Source: Haloarcula sp. CBA1127
GTDB lineage: Archaea; Halobacteriota; Halobacteria; Halobacteriales; Haloarculaceae
Length of the DNA stretch: 64,000 bases
Direction: 5' to 3'
Assembly (NCBI RefSeq): GCF_001485575.1
Contig: NZ_BCNB01000004.1
Span: 99,504-163,503 of the forward strand
Shown: positions 1 to 8,121 of the stretch, piece by piece
How positions within the stretch are numbered: the stretch's first letter is position 1
Layout of the letters: every line of letters begins with the position of its first letter
Made by a program: the position numbers and the translations under genes
Notes under the pieces: model-generated
The model's database searches: none
The model's input: the letters and a program-made list of their open reading frames with translations, nothing else
Told to the model about the DNA's origin: nothing

Positions 1-1
1 G

Positions 2-640
2 CGACGTGCGAAATACGACCTCGTCGAAACGTATCAACAACGTCGGAAAGCTATTGATGCTGCCAGAGACACGACTGACCTCCGACTGTATGATGCCGCC
101 GAGGTAAGCTACGTCGAAGGTACTGAATCGCGAATTGCGTCGTTTCTCGACACGGCCGATTTCGCATACACTATCGGGAGCGTCCACTTCGCCGACCAGT
201 ACGACTACACCAGTGGGACGCAGTACGGCACTGCGTCCGCAACCCAACGCCGGAGAGCAGTCGAGCGGTACTACGATGCGGTAGTTGCACTCATCGAATC
301 TGAACTCTTCGACGTAGTGGGGCATCTTGACCTCCCAGAACGTGTCCCAGCATTGCGGCGGCACACAACTCGGGACGATTATGACCGGGTTGCGCGGGCG
401 CTTGGTGACTCCAAGACAATCCCTGAAGTGAATGCTGGCCGCGTCCATGGATCACTTGGCCGGGTACATCCTGACCCAGCGGTGCTAGATCTGTTCACTG
501 AGTATGGAATCCAGTTCGTTCTTGGATCGGACAGCCACACGCCTGCGGAACTCTCACAGCGAGTCCCCCAACTACGAGCGGTGACTGGAACTTCAGACCG
601 GTATCCTGTTTCTGAGGTACTACGTGACAATCAACAGTAA
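2..640 (+). CDS. PHP-domain metal-dependent phosphoesterase, C-terminal part
   Basis: The frame is open from the window edge to a TAA at 638-640, so the N-terminus lies outside. The visible 212 residues carry PHP-superfamily signatures of the histidinol-phosphatase type: GSVHF, DVVGHLDLP, a PEVNAGR strand, and near the end FVLGSDSHTP, whose D and H are typical metal ligands. Members hydrolyse phosphate esters in a trinuclear metal site. The substrate cannot be told from this half, so a true HisK role in histidine synthesis and a generic PHP phosphatase are both possible. Family assignment is firm, function only general. Confidence 0.8.
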   Translation, partial: RRAKYDLVETYQQRRKAIDAARDTTDLRLYDAAEVSYVEGTESRIASFLDTADFAYTIGSVHFADQYDYTSGTQYGTASATQRRRAVERYYDAVVALIESELFDVVGHLDLPERVPALRRHTTRDDYDRVARALGDSKTIPEVNAGRVHGSLGRVHPDPAVLDLFTEYGIQFVLGSDSHTPAELSQRVPQLRAVTGTSDRYPVSEVLRDNQQ

Positions 641-722
641 GTTCTGGAAACTGCGCTTCAGTGGGTTCGGTTGTTGAGTCTTGTTCTCCGTTCTGACCGC
701 TTTTGGTGGTCTTCGATGCCAT
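641..722 (-). pseudogene. 5' stub of a hairpin-leader gene
   Basis: An ATG at 722 (minus strand) follows a copy of the hairpin leader seen in front of the 45-53 kb genes. It opens a hydrophilic reading frame (MASKTTKSGQNGEQDSTTEP) like the starts of those genes. The frame then runs antisense into the 3' end of the PHP gene and looks non-coding from there. I infer a gene whose body was lost and whose leader and first ~28 codons remain. Confidence 0.35.
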
Positions 723-750
723 GATCCCGTCAGGGCGATCTCATTGGACG

Positions 751-775
751 TACCTCACCCGACTGGGGCGAAAAA
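751..775 (-). promoter_or_regulatory. hairpin leader, copy 1
   Basis: On the minus strand this reads as a T-run, then CCCCAGTCGGGTGAGG, the same element as at 45.3, 46.2, 47.1, 48.6, 49.6, 50.3, 51.4, 52.0 and 53.1 kb. It lies 29 bases upstream of the ATG of the stub gene at 722 and is separated from the main family by more than 44 kb. Confidence 0.6.
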
Positions 776-992
776 ATAGGTCCCATGCGTGTGATACCAA
801 TCGTTGGATGTAGTTTCTTCACCTGCGAAAGCGAGTGAACCAAGTGAAAGGTAGACCTGCTTTCTGAGCACCAGTGACTGATTTTTCGTCCAAATTCGGC
901 TATCGAATCGCTACGGACTTATTTCGAATACATTGCTTGTCTTGATAGAGAGCTATCACAAGCATCTTTACTGGTAGCTAATTTGTGCTGAT

Positions 993-1721
993 ATGGTCAA
1001 CCGCCCTCAAGATTCCCTCCCTGCGGTAACACTGGTCGTTGTCATCCTCTTGGCTGGCTGTGCTGGGGTGCCTACCATAGACCAACAGGCTCCGACTCCC
1101 GAATCGACGGTGGAGAACTTTTCTTATCCACCGGGGTGGTCTCAGGAGGGGATTACAATCTCAAACGTCTCCACTGCACTGCAAACACACTCTGCGACAG
1201 TGAAGAACACCTCTCGCAAAAGCCGGTTGGTTACTATCAGCGGAGACACGAACCGCACGATAGTGCGAACGCTCGATGCCGATGCTGGCACCGCCGAAAT
1301 ACAGTTTGTCGATACGAGGTTCGATACAGAGTCACACACATATTATAACGCTGATGGTGTGTACAAGTATGATCGGATAACAGGTGAACTTGACCAGCGT
1401 CCCGGCAAGGATTGGGAACGAGACCGTGTCGCCTCGCACGAGGGACTTCGACGGCCCTTGCTGAGTCTCGAAATAAACGCGACAGAGACTGTCATCGTTG
1501 AGGGAACGACAGCTGTCAGATACACTGTGACTGGTATCAGAAATCCTGACTTTGCTCCAGCCAATACCGCAACCGGTCACATCATTGTTGCCGAGGAAGG
1601 ATACATCGCAGAATTCAACATCACGAGAGGGAACGATAAGTTCACTCAGCAGACGATATACGACGTTTCTGAGTTTGGAAACGCGACGGTATCCCGGCCA
1701 GCGTGGATGCCCGAGGAGTAG
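993..1721 (+). CDS. haloarchaeal secreted lipoprotein
   Basis: 242 residues. The N-terminus has a hydrophobic stretch ending in a lipobox (LLAGC, Cys at about 24), so the mature protein is probably lipid-anchored on the outer face of the membrane. A PPGWSQEGI motif after a Thr/Pro/Glu linker, followed by a beta-rich acidic body with several N-x-S/T sequons, resembles a large haloarchaeal lipoprotein family of unknown function. The start ATG lies about 20 bases after an AT-rich promoter-like stretch, consistent with a leaderless or near-leaderless mRNA. It stands alone, with no operon partner. Confidence 0.75.
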   Translation: MVNRPQDSLPAVTLVVVILLAGCAGVPTIDQQAPTPESTVENFSYPPGWSQEGITISNVSTALQTHSATVKNTSRKSRLVTISGDTNRTIVRTLDADAGTAEIQFVDTRFDTESHTYYNADGVYKYDRITGELDQRPGKDWERDRVASHEGLRRPLLSLEINATETVIVEGTTAVRYTVTGIRNPDFAPANTATGHIIVAEEGYIAEFNITRGNDKFTQQTIYDVSEFGNATVSRPAWMPEE

Positions 1722-1904
1722 CTTCAGTGCCACTGTTGAACGCTATTGGTCAGACGCTGGTCTCGGTGACATAGCCGTTCAGAGAATCTGCGAACTACCC
1801 TTTCCTGCCTCGGTGTGTGTTTGATTCGCTCGCGTTCAGGATACCGCACTCACTCCGTTCGTGTGGGTGGTCGCTGCACCACCTGTACTGACCGCTGGAG
1901 CAAC

Positions 1905-2115
1905 CTACACTTCAAGTCGCTCCATCGGCTCAACCTCGAAGGTCAGCAGATGGGACCGAAGACGGGCGTAGGCCCCGTCGCCGTCAGTCGTCACACAGGC
2001 CACAGAACGTACGTCCGTCTGCTGCAAGCTGCCAGAGCAAGAGCTTTCGGTTCTGGTAGGTTGCAAGTTCGGCCAGTAATGCATCGCCGTTACCGTCTTC
2101 TGTTGAGTTGGACAC
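1905..2115 (-). pseudogene. degraded small gene, frameshifted
   Basis: A GTG at 2115 opens 43 codons (MSNSTEDGNGDALLAELATY..., then a Leu/Trp-rich helix) ending at 1984. A different frame over 1905-2020 continues as plausible protein (TTDGDGAYARLRSHLLTFEV). Together they look like one short acidic protein broken by a frameshift. Upstream (2124-2149) is a degenerate form of the hairpin leader. I do not recognise the family. The rest of 1722-2330 shows nothing else I can support. Confidence 0.35.
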
Positions 2116-2123
2116 GTCTTAGA

Positions 2124-2149
2124 ACCACCAGCTGGGGGGTGACAAAAAC
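2124..2149 (-). promoter_or_regulatory. degenerate hairpin leader
   Basis: The minus strand reads a TTTTTGTCA run followed by a C-run and CAGCTGGTGG, upstream of the GTG at 2115. It keeps the order of the leader family (T-rich, TGT, C-run, complementary G-run) but the stem is altered, so it is listed as a probable decayed member. Confidence 0.3.
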
Positions 2150-2329
2150 TGTAACGGGAGTGACCAATAAACATGGCAGATACAACTGGTTGTTGGGTAG
2201 CAATTTCATAGACATGGCCAACGGCATTGTGTCACTCGGTTTTGCGGAGTTGGCCATGACTTCGTAGAGCAGCCCCGACCTAGAAGGCGGAACCCCACCA
2301 ACACCAGCTGCCGTTTCAACACCAGCTAA

Positions 2330-2422
2330 CCCGCCTACCTAACCTACCTCATCCACCTCACCCACCTAATCTACCTTAGGTGACTAATCCACAATATCTA
2401 AGCCACCTAAGGTAGATTAGTC
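2330..2422. repeat. candidate parS/operator: direct repeats plus 17-bp inverted repeat
   Basis: Immediately before the ParA start lie short reiterated units of the type CCTACCTAA / CCACCTCA / CCCACCTAA (2333-2372). They run into a perfect 17-bp inverted repeat, CTAATCTACCTTAGGTG at 2366-2382 and its complement at 2404-2420, around an AT-rich centre. A shorter pair, GACTAATC (2382-2389) and GATTAGTC (2415-2422), overlaps it. The dyad ends 6 bases before the ATG, so it must overlap the promoter. This fits a partition centromere that also serves as an autoregulatory operator. Confidence 0.7.
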
Positions 2423-2426
2423 AGCT

Positions 2427-3305
2427 ATGAATGATGAGTCAACCCCACGCGCAGTCAGTGTAGGCGTCCTCAAGGGTGGCTTCGGTAAGACAACGACCGC
2501 AATCAATCTTGGTCGCGAACTTGCACATCGGAACGAGCGCGCATTACTGATTGACCTTGATGATAATGGCCACATGACGCTCATCCTAGGTCACGACGAC
2601 GCATACCGGGGCGAGCGCTGGAACACAAACCACGCCGCTGACGTATTGCTCAACGGTGCGGACCCACATGACTACATCACGCAGGTGAGCGACGGTCTCG
2701 ATTTGTTCCCTGCCCACGTCGACTTGGAGGATGTCCAGTCCGGACTCAAGGAGGCAACAATGGGGACGACACGCCTGAAAGAAGAACTCGTCGGCGAACT
2801 ACTCGGCGAGAGCTATGACTACATAATCATCGACTGCCCAGCGAACCGTGGGAAGCTCAACGATAACGCGATGTACGCGACGGGGAACATCATCATTCCA
2901 TTGCGACCGGAGAACGGCTACGAGACCGGCCTTACGAACACAGTCCAACGTCTGGTCATGGAGGCTCGTGAATACTTCGACCTCGACATCCTCGCCGTCA
3001 CGCCGACAGACCTTAGCGACCGCATCGACCAAGAAACACGTGACCGCCGACTTCTACGAGAGATGACGACCCGTGAAGCCGTCGCAAAGCACGTTCCCAA
3101 CTACGCGTACATCTCGCCAGATGACTGGGACGCCATCGACAACGGCTCATATGATGGCAATTTGCCAGGCATCCGCCACCGCGCGGCCATCGACAATGCC
3201 AACGACGAGGGCGTGCCATTGCGTGACTACGACGCTGAATGTGATCAACTCCAGTGCTACGACGAACTCGCACAAATCGTTGAGATCGGGGAGGTGCGTC
3301 GCTGA
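2427..3305 (+). CDS. ParA-family partition ATPase
   Basis: 292 residues. A deviant Walker A motif, KGGFGKTT, sits at residues 16-23; LLIDLDDNGHMT (about 41-52) is the A' region and YDYIIIDCP (about 130) is Walker B. ParA ATPases move or position replicons or other cargo by ATP-dependent DNA binding. The gene overlaps its downstream partner by one base (TGATG) and lies directly behind the 2330-2422 repeats, the arrangement of a par operon. It supports the idea that this stretch derives from an extrachromosomal replicon. A MinD-type cargo positioner is less likely given the repeats and partner. Confidence 0.9.
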   Translation: MNDESTPRAVSVGVLKGGFGKTTTAINLGRELAHRNERALLIDLDDNGHMTLILGHDDAYRGERWNTNHAADVLLNGADPHDYITQVSDGLDLFPAHVDLEDVQSGLKEATMGTTRLKEELVGELLGESYDYIIIDCPANRGKLNDNAMYATGNIIIPLRPENGYETGLTNTVQRLVMEAREYFDLDILAVTPTDLSDRIDQETRDRRLLREMTTREAVAKHVPNYAYISPDDWDAIDNGSYDGNLPGIRHRAAIDNANDEGVPLRDYDAECDQLQCYDELAQIVEIGEVRR

Positions 3306-3688
3306 TGGGCTTCGACGATCTCGAAGATGCCGCGGCCGAGCAGGACGGGGACAACACCAACACTGCCGACGATGCGGTTGAGACGGAATCGATGCCAGAC
3401 ACGACACAGACCGATAGCCGACAGTCGGAACACTCTACAGACGACAGTAACGATTGGAAGCGGCGGCCGGCGTTTCCCTATGACGACGCTTCTCAGGAGG
3501 CTATTTACCCACGCTCGGATACGTGGGATGAGTTCGAGGATACGCTCGACTTCGAAGTGAAGCGGGAACTCCGTGATGCCGGCCTGCGAGATATCCCGAA
3601 GCGGGAGTACCACGAGGCACTGCTCAAACTCGCTATGGAACACCCACAGCGGCTAGCTGAACTTGTCAAAAACGGACGGAAGGAGTGA
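3305..3688 (+). CDS. ParA-partner protein, hypothetical
   Basis: 127 residues, translationally coupled to ParA (TGATG). The first ~60 residues are acidic and low complexity (Asp, Thr, Gln, Ser). The C-terminal ~65 are more ordered and helical, from RRPAFPYDDASQ to the end, with ELRDAGLRDIPKREYHEA. No ParB, RHH or HTH signature is evident by eye. By position it is the candidate centromere-binding or adaptor component of the partition system; that role is inferred from synteny only. Confidence 0.7.
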   Translation: MGFDDLEDAAAEQDGDNTNTADDAVETESMPDTTQTDSRQSEHSTDDSNDWKRRPAFPYDDASQEAIYPRSDTWDEFEDTLDFEVKRELRDAGLRDIPKREYHEALLKLAMEHPQRLAELVKNGRKE

Positions 3689-3906
3689 ATTCCTACTCAA
3701 ACCGCAGTTGAAACGATTCGAGACGGCTCCAAAACGGCGATGCACCGCAACTGAGCCGACATTGAGGGGCTCCACGTTCGTAGACTCTAGGATGGAGAGA
3801 GAACAACTGGTCTCGCGCTCAGACGGCGGTCTTGCGGCTTGCCGAAGCCGTGCTTTGCGGTGCATCTGCGTAAATTGTCAAGAACACAAAATCACTCCCA
3901 GGCGGA

Positions 3907-3924
3907 TTTTTAGGCCCGTCTAAA
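3907..3924 (+). promoter_or_regulatory. iron-box-like site, imperfect
   Basis: TTTTAGGCCCGTCTAAAT resembles the perfect TTTTAGG-N4-CCTAAAA boxes of the adjacent siderophore genes but has a changed right arm (TCTAAA). It lies 72 bases before the GTG start at 3996, farther from the gene than the other boxes. It may place the RraA-like gene weakly in the iron regulon. The rest of 3689-3995 holds only an AT-rich promoter-like stretch at about 3935-3970. Confidence 0.4.
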
Positions 3925-3995
3925 TTTCAGTAGGCTTATTATTAGTTAACATAACATACAATTTGTATGTTACAAAACAACTCATTCGGTAGCCA

Positions 3996-4694
3996 GTGGA
4001 TATCAGGGACAATGACAAGATGGTAATCGGTGATATCGATCGGCCAGCTGAGCAACAGCTGGAAACACTCAAACAGGTCGACCCAAACGAACTTGGCCAT
4101 CACAATCATTTCGGGCATTCGTCACCAGAACTCAGCTTTATGCGGACTGCCCAGTCAGCACAGGTGGTTGGTTCGGCACTAACTGTACGGATTCCCCCCG
4201 TCGACGGGACGATGGTGCACAAGGCAATCGAGCTAGCGGGGCCAACAGATGTGATCATCATCGAGATGGGTGGCCACGAAACAAACGCCCCCTGGGGCGA
4301 GATTACAACCCACGCAGCCGTGGCGAACGGCGTTCGGGGAGTGGTTATCGACGGTTCAGTGACCGACACGAAGCCAATCACCGAGATCGGATTCCCGGTG
4401 TTTGCTCGCGGTCGGACCAACCGCACGGTCCAACGGCTGGGAGAAAGCTTGGGTGGGGATATCAACGTCCCAGTCCAAGTCGGGGGCGCAGTGGTGGAGC
4501 CGGGCGACGTCGCAATCGGCAACGAAGACGGGGTTGTGTTCGTCCCCCAAAATCGGATCGACCGAACTATCGAGCACTACACCGGAACCGACGAGGCGGA
4601 GTCCGCACTCATCGAGCGTCTTTATGATGGCGAGTCGCTCGCGGATATCTCGGGAGCGAACGACCGCATTGCCGATCTTGACGAGCAGGCGTGA
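3996..4694 (+). CDS. RraA-like aldolase/decarboxylase family protein
   Basis: 232 residues. The family core is visible: GSALTVRIPPVDG, then AGPTDVIIIEMGG, GEITTHAAVANGVRGVVIDG and FPVFARG, and late VEPGDVAIGNEDGVVFVP. The G-D-x-D/E-G-V-V segment and the VIDG..D loop are typical of the RraA / 4-hydroxy-4-methyl-2-oxoglutarate aldolase fold, which often acts on small oxo-acids with a divalent metal. An in-frame stop just upstream (3990) limits the start to GTG 3996 or ATG 4020. It converges on the siderophore synthetase gene with an 11-base gap. A role in oxo-acid supply for the siderophore is only a guess. Confidence 0.75.
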   Translation: MDIRDNDKMVIGDIDRPAEQQLETLKQVDPNELGHHNHFGHSSPELSFMRTAQSAQVVGSALTVRIPPVDGTMVHKAIELAGPTDVIIIEMGGHETNAPWGEITTHAAVANGVRGVVIDGSVTDTKPITEIGFPVFARGRTNRTVQRLGESLGGDINVPVQVGGAVVEPGDVAIGNEDGVVFVPQNRIDRTIEHYTGTDEAESALIERLYDGESLADISGANDRIADLDEQA

Positions 4695-4705
4695 GCGATG
4701 TGGGC

Positions 4706-6523
4706 TCAATCCCGTGATTCTGAGAGCCGAGTGACAAGTGGGTTCTCGACGCTGATGTAGACCGACTCCTCTTCGAGCGGTGCCGCCAGTTCATCGCGGC
4801 CCTCGAACCGCGTGCGGAGGTTACCCTTGGCAGGAATATGTGACTCTTCGAGCAGTGCAGTGGCAAAGCTGGATGCAGCTGGTTCGTGTTCGGCTAGGTC
4901 GGCGATTGCGGATCGCAGAGATTTGAGGAGTGTTGTCTCGTCGACGAGCCCTGCGACTCCGAGGGCGTTGATGACGCCGAACGCGTTGTTGATGACCGTG
5001 TAGTAACGGATACATTCGTCGGCGATACTGTCGGGACAGACCGTGTCGACACGGTCGGTGATGCCTGGGAGCCAGCCTTCGATCTCCTCGCAGCGTGATT
5101 CGGGGAGGTAAAACCCCTCATTATCCCTATAAAACCCTTCGACCGGCCAGCCGTCAATATCGAGTCTGATGAGGGTGTTCTGCTGATGGGCCTCGAGACC
5201 GACACCGAGTTCGAGGTACATCCAGATCACTGGTTTGAGTAGAACGGCCAGATACTCCCGGAACCACTCTCTAGCGATACCGCTGGTGGACCGGCCCGTT
5301 CTGTCGGCAATATCGCTCACTAGACGAGCGAGCCGTGATGGGCCATTGATCCCGTCCTGGCAAAGTGCGACGACTGGCGAGACGTTTGCTGCGGCCTCAT
5401 CGCGGAACGGGTTCTCTCGAAGCACTGTCTCGAAGCCGGACTCAGGACCGTCACCGACATCGAGTGTCAGCGCTGCGGGATCCCGCAGGATAGAAAACTG
5501 TGGGAAACGGTCGGTAATCCGGTCGCCGAACCCGGTATCCAGCAGCTCCGCCGCGGCTACCCCAAGCTTGAGTTCCGGAATCTTGCCCGTGCGCTCGGCA
5601 TTCGTGATCTGGACCGCGAGCGAGGTTTTCACCATGAACGGAGCCTCGGGCGACCACAGCGTGCGAACCGAGGTGGTAGGATAAAACGTCGGCCCGAACG
5701 CACCGAGATCGGTGAGTCGTCCCTCATCGAGTACCCCCTCAACGTGTGGCTGTGAAATGAGGTAGGAGGCTTGCCACGGATGGGTGGGGATCAGGAGACG
5801 ACCGTTGTCAACGGCGCGCTCAGCCCTGGCCGGAAGCTCCGTGGGGGCCTCGTCGAGTCCCAGCAGAAGCCAGTCGGTCGCGTGTCGCTCGTCGGTCGAC
5901 CACTGGCTGACGAGATCCGGATCGGCGGCGAAATACCGGAGCTGGAACGATCCGTTGAGCTCCGGTGCGTAGGTGGGTGCCTCGTGATCGGCGATTCCCT
6001 CCCGACTCTTGGGTGTCGGATGAAGATGGTGGCCGTAGATCAGTGACTGTTCAGCCTCTTGGAACAGGATGGGCTCATCGGTCGCTCGGCAGGCATCGTC
6101 GCGCGCTGAGACGAAGCGCTCGATAGCCTGCCGTGAGGCGAACAGTCGACGGAGGAGGTCAGTACCCTCCGTCAGAGTGGTGGTGTCGGCCGATAGCGCG
6201 AGTTCCCGTCGACAGAGCGTAGCGACCGTTCCCGCATCAATCGGTTTCGGCTCGCCACCAGCGGCCCGGCCATAGGCGGGCAGCTCGAAGAGGTGTCGGC
6301 CGGTCGGTGACTCATAGCGGAGCGGGACGATCAGTTCGAACTGCTGTTGTGGCAGCAAAATACGGACCGCGTCGCCCTCGGAAGCTGCGTCCGAAAGTGC
6401 TTGCTTGGAGCCGACAATCTCACCGGCATCGGTTTCGCGGAGATAGCAGTTCAGAAACGCGTGCAGCGTTGCCGACTCGGCGCGGTCGGCTGCAGTCTCG
6501 CAGCCAGCGCTGACACCAGTCAT
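4706..6523 (-). CDS. IucA/IucC-family NIS siderophore synthetase (1)
   Basis: 605 residues from the ATG at 6523, chosen over a TTG at 6544 because GGAGGTGG lies 5 bases upstream and the ATG overlaps the stop of the decarboxylase gene (ATGA). NIS synthetases adenylate a carboxylate such as citrate and join it to an amine or alcohol. Family motifs occur in order: GHHLHPTPKSREG (about 164-176), PTHPWQ (about 246), KTSLAVQITNAERT (about 299-312) and LEAHQQNTL (about 443-451), followed by the FhuF-like C-terminal part. It is the third gene of the aminotransferase-decarboxylase-synthetase operon. The acceptor and carboxylate cannot be read from sequence. Confidence 0.92.
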   Translation of the reverse strand: MTGVSAGCETAADRAESATLHAFLNCYLRETDAGEIVGSKQALSDAASEGDAVRILLPQQQFELIVPLRYESPTGRHLFELPAYGRAAGGEPKPIDAGTVATLCRRELALSADTTTLTEGTDLLRRLFASRQAIERFVSARDDACRATDEPILFQEAEQSLIYGHHLHPTPKSREGIADHEAPTYAPELNGSFQLRYFAADPDLVSQWSTDERHATDWLLLGLDEAPTELPARAERAVDNGRLLIPTHPWQASYLISQPHVEGVLDEGRLTDLGAFGPTFYPTTSVRTLWSPEAPFMVKTSLAVQITNAERTGKIPELKLGVAAAELLDTGFGDRITDRFPQFSILRDPAALTLDVGDGPESGFETVLRENPFRDEAAANVSPVVALCQDGINGPSRLARLVSDIADRTGRSTSGIAREWFREYLAVLLKPVIWMYLELGVGLEAHQQNTLIRLDIDGWPVEGFYRDNEGFYLPESRCEEIEGWLPGITDRVDTVCPDSIADECIRYYTVINNAFGVINALGVAGLVDETTLLKSLRSAIADLAEHEPAASSFATALLEESHIPAKGNLRTRFEGRDELAAPLEEESVYISVENPLVTRLSESRD

Positions 6524-8121
6524 TGTTCCACCTCCGATCCACAAACAGGTGAAACATCGAGTTCACCGTCCGATTGGTCCGGCTGGCTGGCGGTGACTTG
6601 GGCTTCGGCCTGGGCCGCATCCTCCTTCAGGGCGAGTAGCAGGTCATGTACATCGTCAGCCGTGGTACGTGGGTTCAGAAGGGTGAATTTCAGATGGACG
6701 CGGCCGTCGACCTCGGTTCGAGCAACGACGCCCTCCCCCGAGAGAAGTAGCTGATCTCGCGCCCATCGATTTACCTGATCGGCCCATTTGCCAGGTGGTT
6801 TCGTTGGGTGGTCATGGTCCGGTGTATACCGGAACGTCACGATGTTGATCTCCGGAGGGCAGGCGAGTTCAAATGCCGGGTCTGAGCGAACGATATCAGC
6901 GGCTTGGTCGGCAAGCTCGATGGTCCGGTCGATCAGTTTCCCCATCCCCTTGCGGCCGAGCGTCCGAAACGCGACGTACGGTTTCAGTGCGTCGAACCGT
7001 CGTGTCGTCTGCAGTGATTTTGAGACGAGGTTGGGAACCTGGTCGCCAGTTGGATTGAGGTAGGCAGCGTTTCGTCCCATGAGATCGAACCGACTCCCAT
7101 CGGCCAGCAGGAAGGCCCCACAAGAAATCGGCTGATACAGCAGCTTGTGGAAGTCGACGGCCAATGAATCAGCGCGCTCAATACCGTCGAGGGCCTCAGC
7201 ATGGCTGTCGCTCAGCGCGAGTGCCCCACCCACGGCCGCATCGACGTGAAACCAGAGCCCATGTTCGTTGGAGAGATCGGCAAGTGCCGGCAGCGGATCG
7301 ATACTCCCGAAGTCGGTCGTCCCGGCCATCCCGACCAGCGCGAACGGTCTGCAGTCGGTCTGCTCCAGGCGGTCGAGTTCGTCGGCGAGTGCGGTAGGGT
7401 CCATCCGATGTCTGTCGTCGGTTGGGATCGCGATCACGGCATCTTCGCCGAGTCCAAGCTGGGCGGCCGCCTGCGCAACAGTGAAATGGGCATCGGCCGA
7501 GGTCAGGATCCGGAGCTCGCTGGCTGCTGGTGGCAGCCCCGCCGCCCGTACCGAGTGATCGAACGCGTCGGCGGCGTACCACTCACGTGCGAGGAGCAGG
7601 CTCTGGAAATTCGACTGTGTTGCACCTGATGTCATCACACCATCAGCACTCTCTCCAAGATCAAACAACGAGGCGAGGTCATCGATCAACCGTTCTTCAA
7701 GCACCGTCGCAGCTGGGGCCTGATCGAACGAGTCCAGCGACTGGTTGAGCGCCGACAGCATCACCTCGGCGGCCAACCCTGGTACCATCGGCGGACACTG
7801 GAGATGCGCGTTACAGGCCTTGTCAGTTGGGTATACAGATGCTTCGAGGAGATCGGTTGCGAGGTCGTCGATCACCTCCTTGAGTGGCTCGCCCGACTCG
7901 GGGATTGTCTCGTGGTCGAGTCGGTCCTGGTGTGCCGCATACGTCCCTCCGGAGTAGGGACCCTCGGTCTCACTGACCGCCGAGATCACCGCGTCCCGAC
8001 AGTGATCTATCGCCGCCGCGTAGGCGTCGTTCCCCTCCGGTGTCCCAAGGAACAGCCGTTCGCCGAGCGTGCGCCCATCGAGTTGCTCCCTTCCAATCGC
8101 ATCCGGATCGTGGGATCTCAC
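6520..8121 (-). CDS. PLP-dependent L-2,4-diaminobutyrate decarboxylase
   Basis: 533 residues from a GTG that overlaps the preceding stop by four bases (GTGA). Group II decarboxylase signatures: SADAHFT (His about 212, stacking on PLP), WFHVDAAVGG (Asp about 294) and VDFHKLLYQP with the PLP lysine at about 326. Such enzymes convert L-2,4-diaminobutyrate to 1,3-diaminopropane and CO2. Sitting next to a DABA-type aminotransferase and NIS synthetases, it should supply the diamine backbone of the siderophore. A glutamate or aromatic decarboxylase is possible by sequence class but not by context. Confidence 0.88.
   Translation of the reverse strand: MRSHDPDAIGREQLDGRTLGERLFLGTPEGNDAYAAAIDHCRDAVISAVSETEGPYSGGTYAAHQDRLDHETIPESGEPLKEVIDDLATDLLEASVYPTDKACNAHLQCPPMVPGLAAEVMLSALNQSLDSFDQAPAATVLEERLIDDLASLFDLGESADGVMTSGATQSNFQSLLLAREWYAADAFDHSVRAAGLPPAASELRILTSADAHFTVAQAAAQLGLGEDAVIAIPTDDRHRMDPTALADELDRLEQTDCRPFALVGMAGTTDFGSIDPLPALADLSNEHGLWFHVDAAVGGALALSDSHAEALDGIERADSLAVDFHKLLYQPISCGAFLLADGSRFDLMGRNAAYLNPTGDQVPNLVSKSLQTTRRFDALKPYVAFRTLGRKGMGKLIDRTIELADQAADIVRSDPAFELACPPEINIVTFRYTPDHDHPTKPPGKWADQVNRWARDQLLLSGEGVVARTEVDGRVHLKFTLLNPRTTADDVHDLLLALKEDAAQAEAQVTASQPDQSDGELDVSPVCGSEVEQ

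Noticed and set aside
1815..2267. Plus-strand 150-codon frame
   Set aside because: Arg/Ser/Leu-rich with no motif; the minus strand shows a better, though broken, coding pattern.
5235..5684. Antisense frames within the siderophore genes
   Set aside because: High-GC shadow frames opposite strongly supported coding sequence.
6524..6544. TTG start at 6544 for synthetase 1
   Set aside because: The ATG at 6523 has GGAGGTGG upstream and the ATGA overlap typical of this operon.
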